Shown: positions 1 to 11,159 of the stretch, piece by piece
How the letters are laid out: each line of letters begins with the position of its first letter
How positions within the stretch are numbered: the stretch's first letter is position 1
From: Siniperca chuatsi
Taxonomy: Eukaryota > Chordata > Actinopteri > Centrarchiformes > Sinipercidae
Length of the DNA: 64,000 nt
NCBI RefSeq assembly: GCF_020085105.1
Contig: NC_058046.1
Span: 24,331,675-24,395,674 of the forward strand
Direction of reading: 5' to 3'
The notes under the pieces: model-generated
The model's database searches: none
What the model was told of the DNA's origin: nothing
Seen by the model: only the letters and a program-made list of their open reading frames with translations
Position numbers and translations under genes: made by a program

Positions 1-1790
1 AGCAAATGGAGCTGTACACTGCTGACGGAAAGTAAATGCAGGTAGCAAAGTAAGACCTAGCCGATCAGTGATGTGTCGGACGCTCCTTTAGGTGAACGAT
101 GGGAGCCGGCTCCCGTCTGAGAGCTGATTCTTGGACCCCCGCAGAACAAACAAATGACACATTTTGAACAGAGCAGACATATTTTTTGTTTCATATTATA
201 TCATACAAATTAAATTGAAATACGCTGCATGTGTCTGTATAGAGTTGTGTAATTATTTATTGACCATACTATTTCATTAGTAGGGTGTTATTTTTGTAAT
301 ACAACTAGGACAATTATTCTTGATATATCCCACCTTTTAACCATCAATATAACAGAATATTTCAATGTACTGCAGATGAAGAATCTTGCATATTTATTTA
401 GGCAGTGACCAGCAGAAGCGGTACTAAATGAAGAGCCGTTAGCCGGGAACAGAAAGAGGAATGGAAAGATCTGGCTCCCTTCAAATAGCCACAATTCCCA
501 TCACTATAGCCTACGTTCAAGGACAATACTGGGTGGATTTTGGTCCCCACCTATTGACTGCACCTTAAGGCTCTGGTTTTGAAATAACTCAGCATCCTTT
601 AATGGCCCTTAAGTATGAATCATTAAATAAGTTTAAAACAAAAGTAGATAATACATTTATGACCAAAATAAAAGGTTGAAATAAAACAAACAAAAAAAAA
701 AAAAAAAACTGGTTCCATGCCAGTGAAACTCATCCTCTCAGAATGAAACACTCCTTTGAATTGGGCTCAGTATCAGATTTTTGCAAAGGGCATCTCAGAA
801 TGAAACTGAAATCTCCTATGGTTCTGGGAAAGACACTTGTTTGCCACCTTACCCGTAGTCTACTGAGAGAATACCCTTTTCATCATGTGCATATTGCACT
901 ACACAAACTACACAACTTGATGTGGTTTTCCATACATAAGCAAATGTCATGATGTATCGATATCAGAAGAAAGTTGATTAATCAAGTAGTTGATCAACAA
1001 ATATTAAAGCTGCATGAAGCGATGTTTGTCCACAAGAGGGTCAACAGACTACAAAACAAAGTCATAGCAGCAAAACCTTCATTGACAGTATTATCGGCTT
1101 ATGGCTGACATGTGTAGCCAACTTAGAAAACCGGCAGACACAGAGCAACATGGGTATCCCATTGGAATTGTGTAAAATGTCCACTAATCCCTCGTCTTGT
1201 AGCTCTGGTTTGGTTCACAAACTCCTGAAAAGAAATATCTGGGTTTCTTTCTAGATGTTTAACTCTCATCCATTATTTACTTTTGCTTTGTCTCATTTTA
1301 TGCTGGGCAGGTAGCGCATACTTGGCTTGTCTGTGCTTATTTGCTTGGTTCACCTATGGTTATATATTAGGAGCTTAGGGGAAGCTGTTTGGAGTCAACC
1401 TTACAATTTTTCTAATACTTTGTAATAGGCTTAGGCGGTATCTGTTTTTTCATACCTTCCTTACATTTCACCGGGGGGAAAACAGTATAAGATGGTATTT
1501 GTGTAAAAAAAAAAAAAACCCAACATCAACCAAAAAAACAACATAAAAGCTGGTGATAGAGGTCATTGTAGCATGTATGATATTTGCTAGCCTACAATGC
1601 TGTGTGTCTAATATGCAATTAGCCTACTTAGTGCTGTACAGAATGTCATTTTATTTTCATTGGAAACATCTTTTGAGATTTTCGAATGAAGCTTTGAATG
1701 TCTGTTTTCACATTTTATGAGGTCATCACCCTAAAGAAAATTAAAAAATCACTTTGAATAAAGTTATTAATCAGATTAAATGAGTTAGTC

Positions 1791-1821
<31 letters not shown>

Positions 1822-2636
1822 AATCAACTTTCTTTAATGAATATAACTCATCCATTGTGGTGCTGTTAGATTGATGCGGCAAGTGGGAGAGCAAACAGTT
1901 TTTTGAGCGCAGTGAAAATGTTTTTGAAAGGCTAAACGCAAACAAATATGGATTGAAGAAGAATACTTCGCTAGATAAAAACATGTTGTGAAGTTTGGAA
2001 ATGATTACATCAATCTTTTTTCAATAAATTTGGACTGTTGGACTTTACAACGCTCTGGAGTTATTGGAAATGTTTGGATCACATGAGTCAGAAACAATCC
2101 TACGCAGCCACTAGGGTTGGGTGATTGAACGAATACATTGGCAATCGGTTGTTTTCTTTTTGTGGCCAATGTTTGTCATTTTATTTTGCTAATTTAATGG
2201 TCTGCCTCCGAAGAAGCGCCAGACTCTCGTTCAGTGAGCTATACACACCTGCGTGAATATATGGGCAATCGGCAGTCGTTGGGCTGACAGTGGCCAGTTG
2301 GGAAATTTTAACATATCGCTTAACACTAACCAAAATACAGCATCTCCGTATCATAGAAAGACCAGCTTCTGTATTTTTGACGGAACTGAAAATCATACGT
2401 TATCAAACATTTGCTACTTCTTTAAAGCAAAAAAGTACCCTCAGCCAATTTTTGACTGGATTCCCAGGTGGGGAACACCAATATGACAAATGAAAGGAAA
2501 AAAACTGGAATGACCAGAGATTCATAATGAAACTGAAAGTTCAAGATGTTCTTTAAACCACCTAGGCCCAGAGCCAATTTGGCACAGTCCAAGTCAAAAG
2601 AGAAAAGTTATACTGACCAGTTTTAAGAATACCCAC
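1..2636. other. Non-coding or unrecognised sequence left of cep78
   Basis: AT-rich sequence with poly-A and poly-T tracts (about 690-709, 1505-1519, 1792-1815). Nothing here resembles the missing Cep78 C-terminus, and the short open frames have no family features. The stretch 61-480 has repeat-like GC-rich words (GGGAGCCGGCTCCCG and a partly inverted match near 435-480) suggesting a decayed DNA transposon, but I could not fix its ends. Confidence 0.4.
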
Positions 2637-5600
2637 CCAGCATCCTTGAGGAGATCCAGGAAAGCATGGAACTTGGTAAATGAGTTCTCAATGCTCTCAA
2701 GCACTGCCTCATCTTCAAGTGCACTGAAAGCAGGTGGTGCTGATGCAGAGCCAGTGGCTGCAAGTACTTCTGATAGGGAGAGGTTGGTGTTACGAAGACG
2801 GGCATTCTCCAACTCATACTGAATAGAAATAAGAAAAAGACTGAATAAAAGGGCATCTTGAAGCCAGTTATATGAACATAACACAGTACTGTAACTTAAA
2901 GGTAACCATTACATCCAAGTGTTTCAAAAGCACATGACTGTCTGTTGGATTTGAGATGTTACAAAATTGCTGGAAGTAGCCTCTTTTACCTACCATTAAA
3001 GGAGCTTTCTCCCAATTTTAGACTGAACAATAAACACTTCATTTGGAGTTATAACGACTGTAATTATCCAAAACCTACTTCAATCTGGCAGCCGACCCTC
3101 AAGCTATATAATGTTAGCATGGAATAAAGATCCTGCTGTGTCATAACAAGATCTCTAAAATTAAGGCTTTTACCATGTCCACAAACTTTACATCCAGAGC
3201 GCATTCCTCAGCTTATTCAAGAAAATGCAATCTGGTGAAAAGCTGCAGTAGAGGAAAACAGATGGAAAATAAATAACATAATAATGAGATAATCATTACC
3301 TCCATGAGCCTTGACTCAGCTTTCAGTCTGGCTCTGCGCTCCTCTGCCAGCCTCAGACGACACTCCTTTAGCTCCATCTGCAGGGCATGCATAAAAACAC
3401 ACACACAAATACACAGCATGCTTCAAAGTAAACTGATTAAGTCCAAAAACTTTGCCTTTGTCTTGTCTACAAAACTTAAAAAGTTCCAGTTTGGGCAATA
3501 GCCTGATGTGACTAACCTGCATATGTTCAAACTGCCATCCAGTGATGCTGTCCTGGAGACTAAGAGAAGATGGTCTCTGGTCCACTTCCACCACCACTTC
3601 TTCCTCTTCCTCATCCTCCTCTCTCTCTGAATCTGACTCCACAGTTACTCTCACTGTAGCTGCACCCTAATTTCAACAGATAAAGATTAAAATACAGTTT
3701 GAGTTTAAATCCCCTTTCTTGACTGGGTTCTGGATCTATTTTCTACTCCAGAAAGTCTCTGGCAAATACATAAATGATTTGATATTAATCCGATCCATAC
3801 TCTGCGATAATGCTTTTTTTTTTTACAGTAATACACTGTACATAAACAAAATAAAACTCACCTGAAAGCTTTGATCTATCACACTGACTGCAGGAGGCAT
3901 ACCTCTGCAACAAAGGGATCCAACATAATATTAGTCTTTGATTCACTGAGCGATATCACAGCAACACCTGATGAGTGTTTTGTAGATTTTTTTGATCTGA
4001 TAATTTTGTTCTATCAATGTTTTAAAATAATAATTAGGATGTCTTGAACTTCTAAATAGAACACAGTGTCTATAGAAAATAAATAAAACTAAATTGGTTT
4101 GCTGACATTTCCTCACCTCTGGCGTTCAGCTCGTGCAGCAGCACGCCAAGGCACACAAGGGGAGCGGGAAAAGGACTTCTGTGTCTGTGCAACGCATGAA
4201 CTCCGCCCTCCAGGAGATGCTCCTTTACGAGGGGCTGCACCAGAAAGAGAGCTGTGTAAACAAGTGCAAATTCACGAACGTAGAGCTTTTAGCCACAGGA
4301 AAGTTTTCTGGGAGCATTGGCAATTGAGCTCTGTTCTTGAGCAAGGACATACAGAGTCATGGCTGCAAAGGCCCTCACAGAGTTCGATGTACTTCATTAG
4401 GTGGTGGGTGAATGATCCTGGTTCCATGATGTGTGTAGCCATTCCTGGGCTTACCATGAATTAATTAATACATGAATTACCGGTTATAAGGGAGTGATAT
4501 ATTGTGTGTCCACGAGGTGCTTTACATCTAAAAAAGCAGGCTCTAAACATCACAAGCAAAAGAACATAAAGGCTGACGAGTCTGGCTGAAAATAATTTTA
4601 GTTACTGTATCAGTCATGAGACAACATGGCACTCTCATCTTTTGCTTTTCATATTTACCACAGGGTATCCAAACCAAAAGTATTTAAAAGGGTTGACATT
4701 GATGTCAGGTGAGGATCTACATCATTTTGTCATATAAATAAAAGTAGACTTGTTAAAAATATTTTTAACATTCTATTAAAGACATCTAAATCACATCAAG
4801 CAAGCACCATTTTCAAGTTTCTTTTTGCACCAGTCTGCAGAGCTGTCTGGAGTAACACAAGGGAGAACAGGATGAAAATTAATTCAGTTCTTACCATGTC
4901 TCCAGATGACTTAAAAGCCAAAAGATGAGAAGTCAGAAAGAGATAATATGAGTAGGAGATAATAGGCGCTATCTCAAACAGATTCAAAAGATATCCAACA
5001 CTGAAGGCTGTGCTTACTATTGCAAAGGCTGGAGACTTGCGGATTTGCCTTTCAACTTTGTCTAAATGCCAAATTGGCAGTTTGGGAGTCTGACCATCCA
5101 AAAATTCTTTGACACTAGCAACTTAAGACAGTTTAGATCAGTATGGGAAAATTAACCTTTTTGGTCACTTACAGCCACAATAAAAGATATTTTTATGAGC
5201 CCGATGAAGTGCTGAGACAAAACCCTTTTGCCAATGTTAATTAAAAATAAACTAATTTTTTTATTTTTATGGATTGATAAATGATTGTGTGGTCACTACC
5301 ACAAATATTTATAGTGTGTTTTGTCTGACTAGGGATACAACTGTTTGAAATCACAGACAGGTGCCTATGTTGAATGTTGCATTGTGAGAAACAAGATAAA
5401 TGCATACACGTACCTATCCTAAATGTAGCTTTTCCTCTGACTGTACTGGGTAGTGCTCGCCTCTTTGGACCAGAAGCTCTCTGTGGCTCTGTGGCTGCAG
5501 GCTTGATCCAGCAATACTGCAGTACAACATAAGGAAGATACAAACCACAGAAACACATTTGTAACAAAATATTTTTTCTTAGACTTTGAATGATGACATT

Positions 5601-8015
5601 AGCTCACCTCTGGTGACTGTCCATCAGCATTCATCAGTACTTTCTCTATTATAGTTTTAATTAGGACCTTGTCTGTAAAGGAAAAAAAAAACATTCAGTA
5701 AGGAAAAATGTTTTTCCAGAGATTTATGTTTTTTTCAGAGATGTTTCTGAACAATTACAGTGTTAAAGTAATTATAGTGTTATATAGCAATTATAGCTTT
5801 TTCTGGTATGAAAACTCTACATACTGGAAACTTGGTTAGAATTAGTATGCAATTGGTACACAGCTAAATAAAAATCTAACAATGCGCTAGCTGTACCTTG
5901 AGGCTGCAATGTTAATTATACCCACAATACACAAGCGCTGTGTGGAACAAACAACATACCAATAATTTATAATTTTGGCCAAATTTCTATTCAGTGTGGA
6001 AAAATCTAGAGAATGTTATGACTTTGGTTGAGGTAGCTTCTTACCAATTAAAGGGTTACTACGAATATCTAGTACACAAAGAGCAGAATTAGTTTTCAAG
6101 GCTTCCAGCAAACGACGAGCTCCATCACTGGATAGACCGCACCTCTGTAGGTCCACAGCTGTTCAAACAGTCACAAAACAGAAAAAGAAAACCTGAGCAC
6201 TATTCCTACAATAAGAAACAGCATCAAAAAACACTCTTCTCTTTGCCTCATTGTATTTCTCTCAAACCCACACACCTACTAACCTTTAACCCAGAGGTCC
6301 TCGGCCAGTTCATGTGCAAGAGCAGCAGCACCCCGATCCCCAATCAAAGTGTTAGAGTTTAGGGTGACACGCCGGAGACCCCCCATTCCCTCAAACTGTG
6401 GCTGTCGATACCTCAGAGACTCTGCCCATGCAGTACCATGCCTCTGCATTCCCTGATGCTGAGAAAAAAAAATGCATTCTTACACAAATATGTTTGTATA
6501 CAGGTAATATGTTAAATATGGTCTGGGTTTACAATTAATGATTAATTACACGTCACTACAGTACATAGAGTCCATAACATATTAAAAATAGTATGCCAGA
6601 TAAAGTCTTTTAAAAGTACATTTTATACCTTGATGATGCTGGCCATATGCTCTGCCCCTCTCCAGGTGAGATTGCACCCTGTAAAATCCACCGTCCTGAT
6701 GCTTGTAGAATACTTAACACTTTGGCAAATGACTGAAACATATGACAACATTACTTACAAAGACAACACACTCACATACAGTACAATTGTATGAAGGCTT
6801 TCTGAACAATAAAAGGAAATAATACTGTGAATATACATACCCTCTAAGCCCTCGTCAGTGATTGGACAGTTAGCCAGAGAAAGGTTTTCCAAGGAAACAC
6901 TTTTTGCTAAACCCTGGAATAGAATACATAGGGCTAAACGGTGTAGTCCCTCATTCGTCCAGGAGTGTTCCATTGTTATACATTGAGAATGACTTCCGGA
7001 TGGGAGCCAAAACTTCTTGAATTTGAAAACATTGTCCAGATGACTACAACTGAAACCTTTTCTACAATACATAGGGCTCATTATTTTTAGTTTTTACCAA
7101 ATTTCCCTCTTAAACAGAGCAGCTGTTTGAATCAATATTTACCCAGGTTTTATGTCCGACACATCCAAAAGTCATGTTTCCTCCTCAAAGATGACAGTAT
7201 TCATTGCTGTTTACAGTAAACAGGGTTAAGTCTCAACACTCACAGCTCAGAAATTGCTTCCGGTATTAGAGAGTAAGAAGACAAGTGGGGAGTAAATGCA
7301 AATGAGCGTATGATTCTGTGCCTGTCTCTCTAAATACATAAAAAACAATAAAATAGTTAAAACTTCACTGTTTACACAGCAAATCATATTCTGTTTTTAC
7401 CTTTGTCAAGGTGATGAGGTCCCTCTCTCTCAGTGGAAGTCCATTAAGCTGCAAAGTCTTGAGGTTGGGAGAGACATTCAGACACTCTCTCAGGGCCTTG
7501 CACAACTTAAATGTCATCTCCTTAGAGCGAATGGCTGGGATCTTCTTCCTGAAGCTAGACTTATAGTACCGTCTATCTGAAATTGGCAGTGATATGATTA
7601 ATGTTTACATGCAAAATTGGTAAGTCATTCAAGTTTATAATGTAACTTATCCTGTACATGTTTCAATAACATAGCTAATTAAGAGGGTATAAACAGTTTT
7701 TTATTCTCACTGTTACTTGATGTACCAGGTTTATTTTCTGCCTTACCTGTGTCTCCAGAACCCAGACTAGCTTGGTATGTGCTACTTATTGCAATGTGGT
7801 GCAGGTGTTTGTTGATGCAGATAGAGTTGAGAATGGGTGGCCAGTCGGTGAGTTTGACCCTGTCTCCATTAAAGTCCAGCCTCCCTTTGTCAAGGTTCAT
7901 CTTCACAGCAGGGAGAGGGACTGATTCCTGTCTGGCACAGGCAAAGTCATAGTATGCCATGAAGTCCTGGGCACCCTGCCGCCGAATGTGAGCACTGTCT
8001 TGAACCATCTTTGAC
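2637..8015 (-). CDS. cep78: Cep78, centrosomal protein of 78 kDa (13 coding exons seen, C-terminus missing)
   Basis: Leucine-rich-repeat protein of centrioles and ciliary basal bodies. I trace 13 coding exons on the minus strand, in coding order: 8015-7747 (ATG at 8008), 7576-7401, 6913-6841, 6732-6629, 6458-6284, 6158-6045, 5672-5608, 5516-5414, 4234-4117, 3904-3862, 3666-3517, 3377-3300, 2818-2637. All have GT-AG borders and phases join, giving about 547 residues. The N-terminus carries the family's VPLPAV and LDFN motifs; LRR-like exons follow ([35 protein letters not shown]). Next come a basic linker ending in [13 protein letters not shown], an acidic stretch ([15 protein letters not shown]), a coiled-coil exon ([19 protein letters not shown]) and the conserved [13 protein letters not shown]. 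The human protein continues about 140 residues further; I could not find those exons in bases 1-2636. One acceptor is a choice: the start at 4234 was taken because it alone keeps the frame matching the family. Confidence 0.93.
4796..5130 (-). pseudogene. Small two-helix membrane-protein-like reading frame inside a cep78 intron
   Basis: In the intron between cep78 exons 5516-5414 and 4234-4117, on the same strand, an open frame of about 106 codons runs from just after an in-frame TAA to a TGA at 4796-4798. It reads [19 protein letters not shown], then a charged stretch ([12 protein letters not shown]), then hydrophobic stretches ([20 protein letters not shown] and [15 protein letters not shown]). 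There is no ATG near the beginning. A GTAAGA to CTCCAG segment of 48 bases inside it looks like a mini-intron and is also open in frame. It is not cep78: neither composition nor phase fits the flanking exons. It could be a decayed copy of a small membrane-protein gene, an exon of an unknown nested gene, or chance. I cannot name the family. Confidence 0.35.
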
Positions 8016-8257
8016 CTAGGAACAAAAAATATTTTAAGTCGTTAAGCAAACTTTCACTGGTCAGAATAATTCAAGATTAATACGGCCATGCGATCTTATC
8101 CACTCCTCTGGTACTGACAGAGTGAATAAACAAAATCTCTCCATCGCCATAATTTTATTTTTATCCAGTAAATGGCTGCCTCAGTCCAATTCTTGATTTC
8201 TGCAATTTTACACATGTATTTGCATATAAGGTCAATGTCCTTAGAATAGATTACTTA

Positions 8258-8575
8258 TAGGATAGGTTCACAATTTTTCTGAATATGAGGCTTCAGCAGT
8301 CTGAGTTAGACAAACCATGTGGGTATGTTCCAAAGTTAGTCTTTTAAGTACAAAATTCCCTCTTTGTGTTACTATCCCTCCACTGCAGCTCAACAAGGAA
8401 ACACTGTCCAGGGAAACACAACCCCCATCAGTTACAATTGAAGTACATTAGAAAGGAATCTCTTTAGGGACAGTATGATCAGGAGGAATGATTACAGAAA
8501 GAAGTGTTTTAATGTATATATGGGCATCTGACTATTGTTTTAAGACAGACTTATGTATGAACCTATTTAACTATT
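8258..8575. repeat. Dispersed fish repeat (DNA-transposon-like), cep78 intron 1
   Basis: The words here (GAGGCTTCAGCAGTCTGAG, CACTGTCCAGGGAAACACAA, GACTATTGTTTTAAGACAGAC) are ones I recognise as recurring in a common interspersed repeat of teleost genomes. No terminal repeats or target duplications could be fixed. Recognition is from memory of the repeat's wording and not from a database search. Confidence 0.4.
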
Positions 8576-9438
8576 GGAAGAATCAAGTCAGTCGCATACA
8601 CTGTTGATCCCTTGTACCAGCTTTAATTACATATTTTTATTTCATTATTTAATTTGGTCCATTCTGAATTTTAAGTTCTGAGGATCAAAACATCATAAAC
8701 TGGGTCTTTCACAGTAAGAGTTTGGATCCGACAGATCTGTCTAAAAGACTTTCTGGTGTGCAAAAAAATTGTAGTAAAGACATTTGGTCTTAGGTAACAA
8801 AACGTCTTGGCCAACTTGTATACTGGCAGATTCTGTGACGTGATTAGAAATATAGTATACTGTCACTTCCAAAGGTTTTTCTGGTCATATATTTTGATAT
8901 CCGTTAACAAAAATGGCGATCCTATAAATAAAGTAAAACAATTTGATTCGTGTTACCTAAAATGTTAGGGATACATCGGGGGACATTTTTGATAGCTCTG
9001 ATATCAGAAACAGGTGGAAGCAGTGAATAGTTTTGTCTGTAGAGCCAACACCTCACCTGTCACTATTTGGTCAACTAACTTAACTAACTAATCAGCCTTT
9101 CCTCCATGGCTGACCTACCGTTAAAGATAACGGTCACAGATTTTGGTGTGACACCTGAACGTTAAAGTTAAACCTTTAGTAACTTAAACGCTAAAAGATA
9201 GTTTGGTTGTCTAGTATTAATTACAAACTATGTCCTGGTGCTAACCTACATAGTTAGGTGTCAGCGGTAGCACAGTTCAGCCAGTGGCGTTAGCAAGCTA
9301 AGCTCCTAGCAACCGTCGGTTGTGAAGGCGAGTAGCAGGCTCTCGTGCTGCTGACAAGCCGTCAACGGTTATGTTTTTAGCTGTATTTTCATGCATTATT
9401 AAATAACATTTAATCAAACCAAAAACAATTTAATATAC

Positions 9439-9540
9439 CTCCCACATATAACTGAAGGCTGTATCGTCGTGGCACTGTTCTCCCGGTTATCCTTGACCAC
9501 AGTCTGACAACTTCTGAGGACTGTTATTGTTGACGAAGTG
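9439..9540 (-). other. cep78: Putative 5' non-coding exon and start region of cep78
   Basis: The first coding exon of cep78 begins with a splice acceptor (TTCCTAG) only seven bases before its ATG, so an upstream non-coding exon must exist. On the minus strand a good donor, GGGAG followed by GTATATT, ends at 9439 and would close such an exon; its 5' edge near 9540 is a guess. Upstream of it lies an ETS-like CACTTCC at about 9592-9598. The first intron would then run 9438-8016. Inference from splice signals only. Confidence 0.45.
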
Positions 9541-9741
9541 AACGACCGCTTAAAAGTGGCGCTGTTGTGCCAGTCAAAAGCCTCGGCCACCTCACTTCCT
9601 CACTGCTGTCGGTGTGAGTCCATCCTATGCTCCATCCAGAGCCCTGCTGCCACCTATCGAAGCGGAGGCACACATGAATTCCCTCATAATCATAGATGGC
9701 TTTTGAGTGGAGTGTCTTGTAAACTGATAGTCTTGTGTGAC

Positions 9742-10478
9742 CAGTGGTGGAATGTAACTAAGTACATTTACTCAAGAACTGTACTTAAGTATGAATCTGC
9801 TTGTACATTACTTGAGTGTTTCCATTTTATGTAAGTTTATACTTCTACTCCACTACATTTGTCTGACAGTTTTAGTTACTTTTCAGATTACAATTGTTCA
9901 TACTCTTCCTGTCCAGTGAAAACTATGTAGGCCTATCCGGTGGTGATTTTGAATAAAAAAAAATCTGATAAACTGAAGGATTAAGTGTTCCTTTATGGGT
10001 TGAGAAATTTCTCCTACTTCAGCTAAATAAACAATTTAAATGCCCTCCTGGAAAGCTGGAAAATGCATTGTCACAAAGATGAAAACAGGGCTGTTTTTCT
10101 GAACTCATGAAAAGATGACTTTTTAGAGATGCATGGTTCTCACAGGACAACGACGCTACAAACATATGATGATCTTAGAATAGAATATGATGCATTGCTG
10201 TATTGTACTGATTAAGCTAACACTATACAAAGTAGTTAAAATTAGCACAACGTTAAATAACTACAGTGAAAAATTATTCCAAAAACATAATATATAATAA
10301 AACACTGACAGTGATCATTTTATTTCATAAAGAGTACTTCACTTTAAGTTAATTTTGCTGATAATACTTACATACTTTTACTTAAGTAAGGTTTTGAATG
10401 CAGGGCTTTTTATATATTTTCACAGTGTGGTATTGCTACTTTACTGAGTAAAGGATCTGAATACTTCTTCCACCACTG
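9742..10478. mobile_element. hAT-like non-autonomous DNA transposon (737 bp) with perfect 8-bp target duplication
   Basis: The element begins CAGTGGTGGAATGTAACT and ends TTCTTCCACCACTG; the ends are inverted repeats sharing CAGTGGTGGAA. It is flanked on both sides by TGTGTGAC (9734-9741 and 10479-10486), an exact 8-bp target-site duplication as made by hAT transposases. The inside is AT-rich, carries the familiar AAGTACATTTACTCAAG wording near both ends and has no transposase reading frame, so it must have been moved in trans. It lies between the divergent cep78 and lifr start regions. Confidence 0.9.
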
Positions 10479-10869
10479 TGTGTGACAATGCCAAAAAAGT
10501 GAAGGCAGAGGGGAAGACTCCATATGCTGAACAGAAATATATTTATGGATGACAAGAAAGTGTACAATAGATTTTGTATGCTAAAATTCCATCCATTATT
10601 CATTTTAAAAATATTCATCGTTATGAAATTTTGGTAGAATCATATATGATATGGTATTATTATTCTTCATCATCATTATTTATATAATATATGTACTACA
10701 TACACTAGTGGTCCTGGACTCATTATTTCTGCACATACATATTTGAACACATATTTGCACAATGCACAACTCATGTATGTGGCCTAGAGTATTGTAATGT
10801 ATATTATGTATGTGCTCATCCAATTTAATGTCTTTCATTTTAAATAGTTCTTTGTCTCAGCCTTTTCTT

Positions 10870-10931
10870 GTACTGCTGTGTAAATTTCTACCCAGTGATC
10901 ATAAAGGCTTATCTTATCTGATCTTATCTGT
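10870..10931 (+). repeat. LINE-like 3' tail remnant
   Basis: The segment ends in TAAAGGCTTATCTTATCTGATCTTATCTG, imperfect repeats of TTATC preceded by TGTGTAAATTTCTACCCA. This wording resembles the short 3' tail of several fish non-LTR retrotransposons. No coding part is visible next to it. Confidence 0.35.
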
Positions 10932-11159
10932 TGTCTAAATTAATAAATCTGAACAAACTATAAAGAAAAAAGAGTTTAATGTCATTGATAAAAGTGGAGC
11001 ACAGTATGTTGCTTTTAAGATCAGTTTGATTATATTGTTGTCAGGCCCGATAGCCGAAAATATCCTTATTAATGTTCTGGTAATGATTTGAACCAGTCCT
11101 AATTATCTATTCCGTAACAGTACCGATACGATATATATCAAATATGTTATGGGTTTGCG

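Noticed and set aside
4914-5114. Segment with good donor as an alternative cep78 cassette exon
   Set aside because: It would enter in the right phase but leave in phase 0, putting the next cep78 exon in a wrong frame, and its sequence does not match Cep78.
9290-9330. Possible X-box for cep78 (CCTAGCAACC / GGTTGT)
   Set aside because: The half sites point the wrong way for an RFX X-box and lie inside the putative first intron, so only a half-site match remains.
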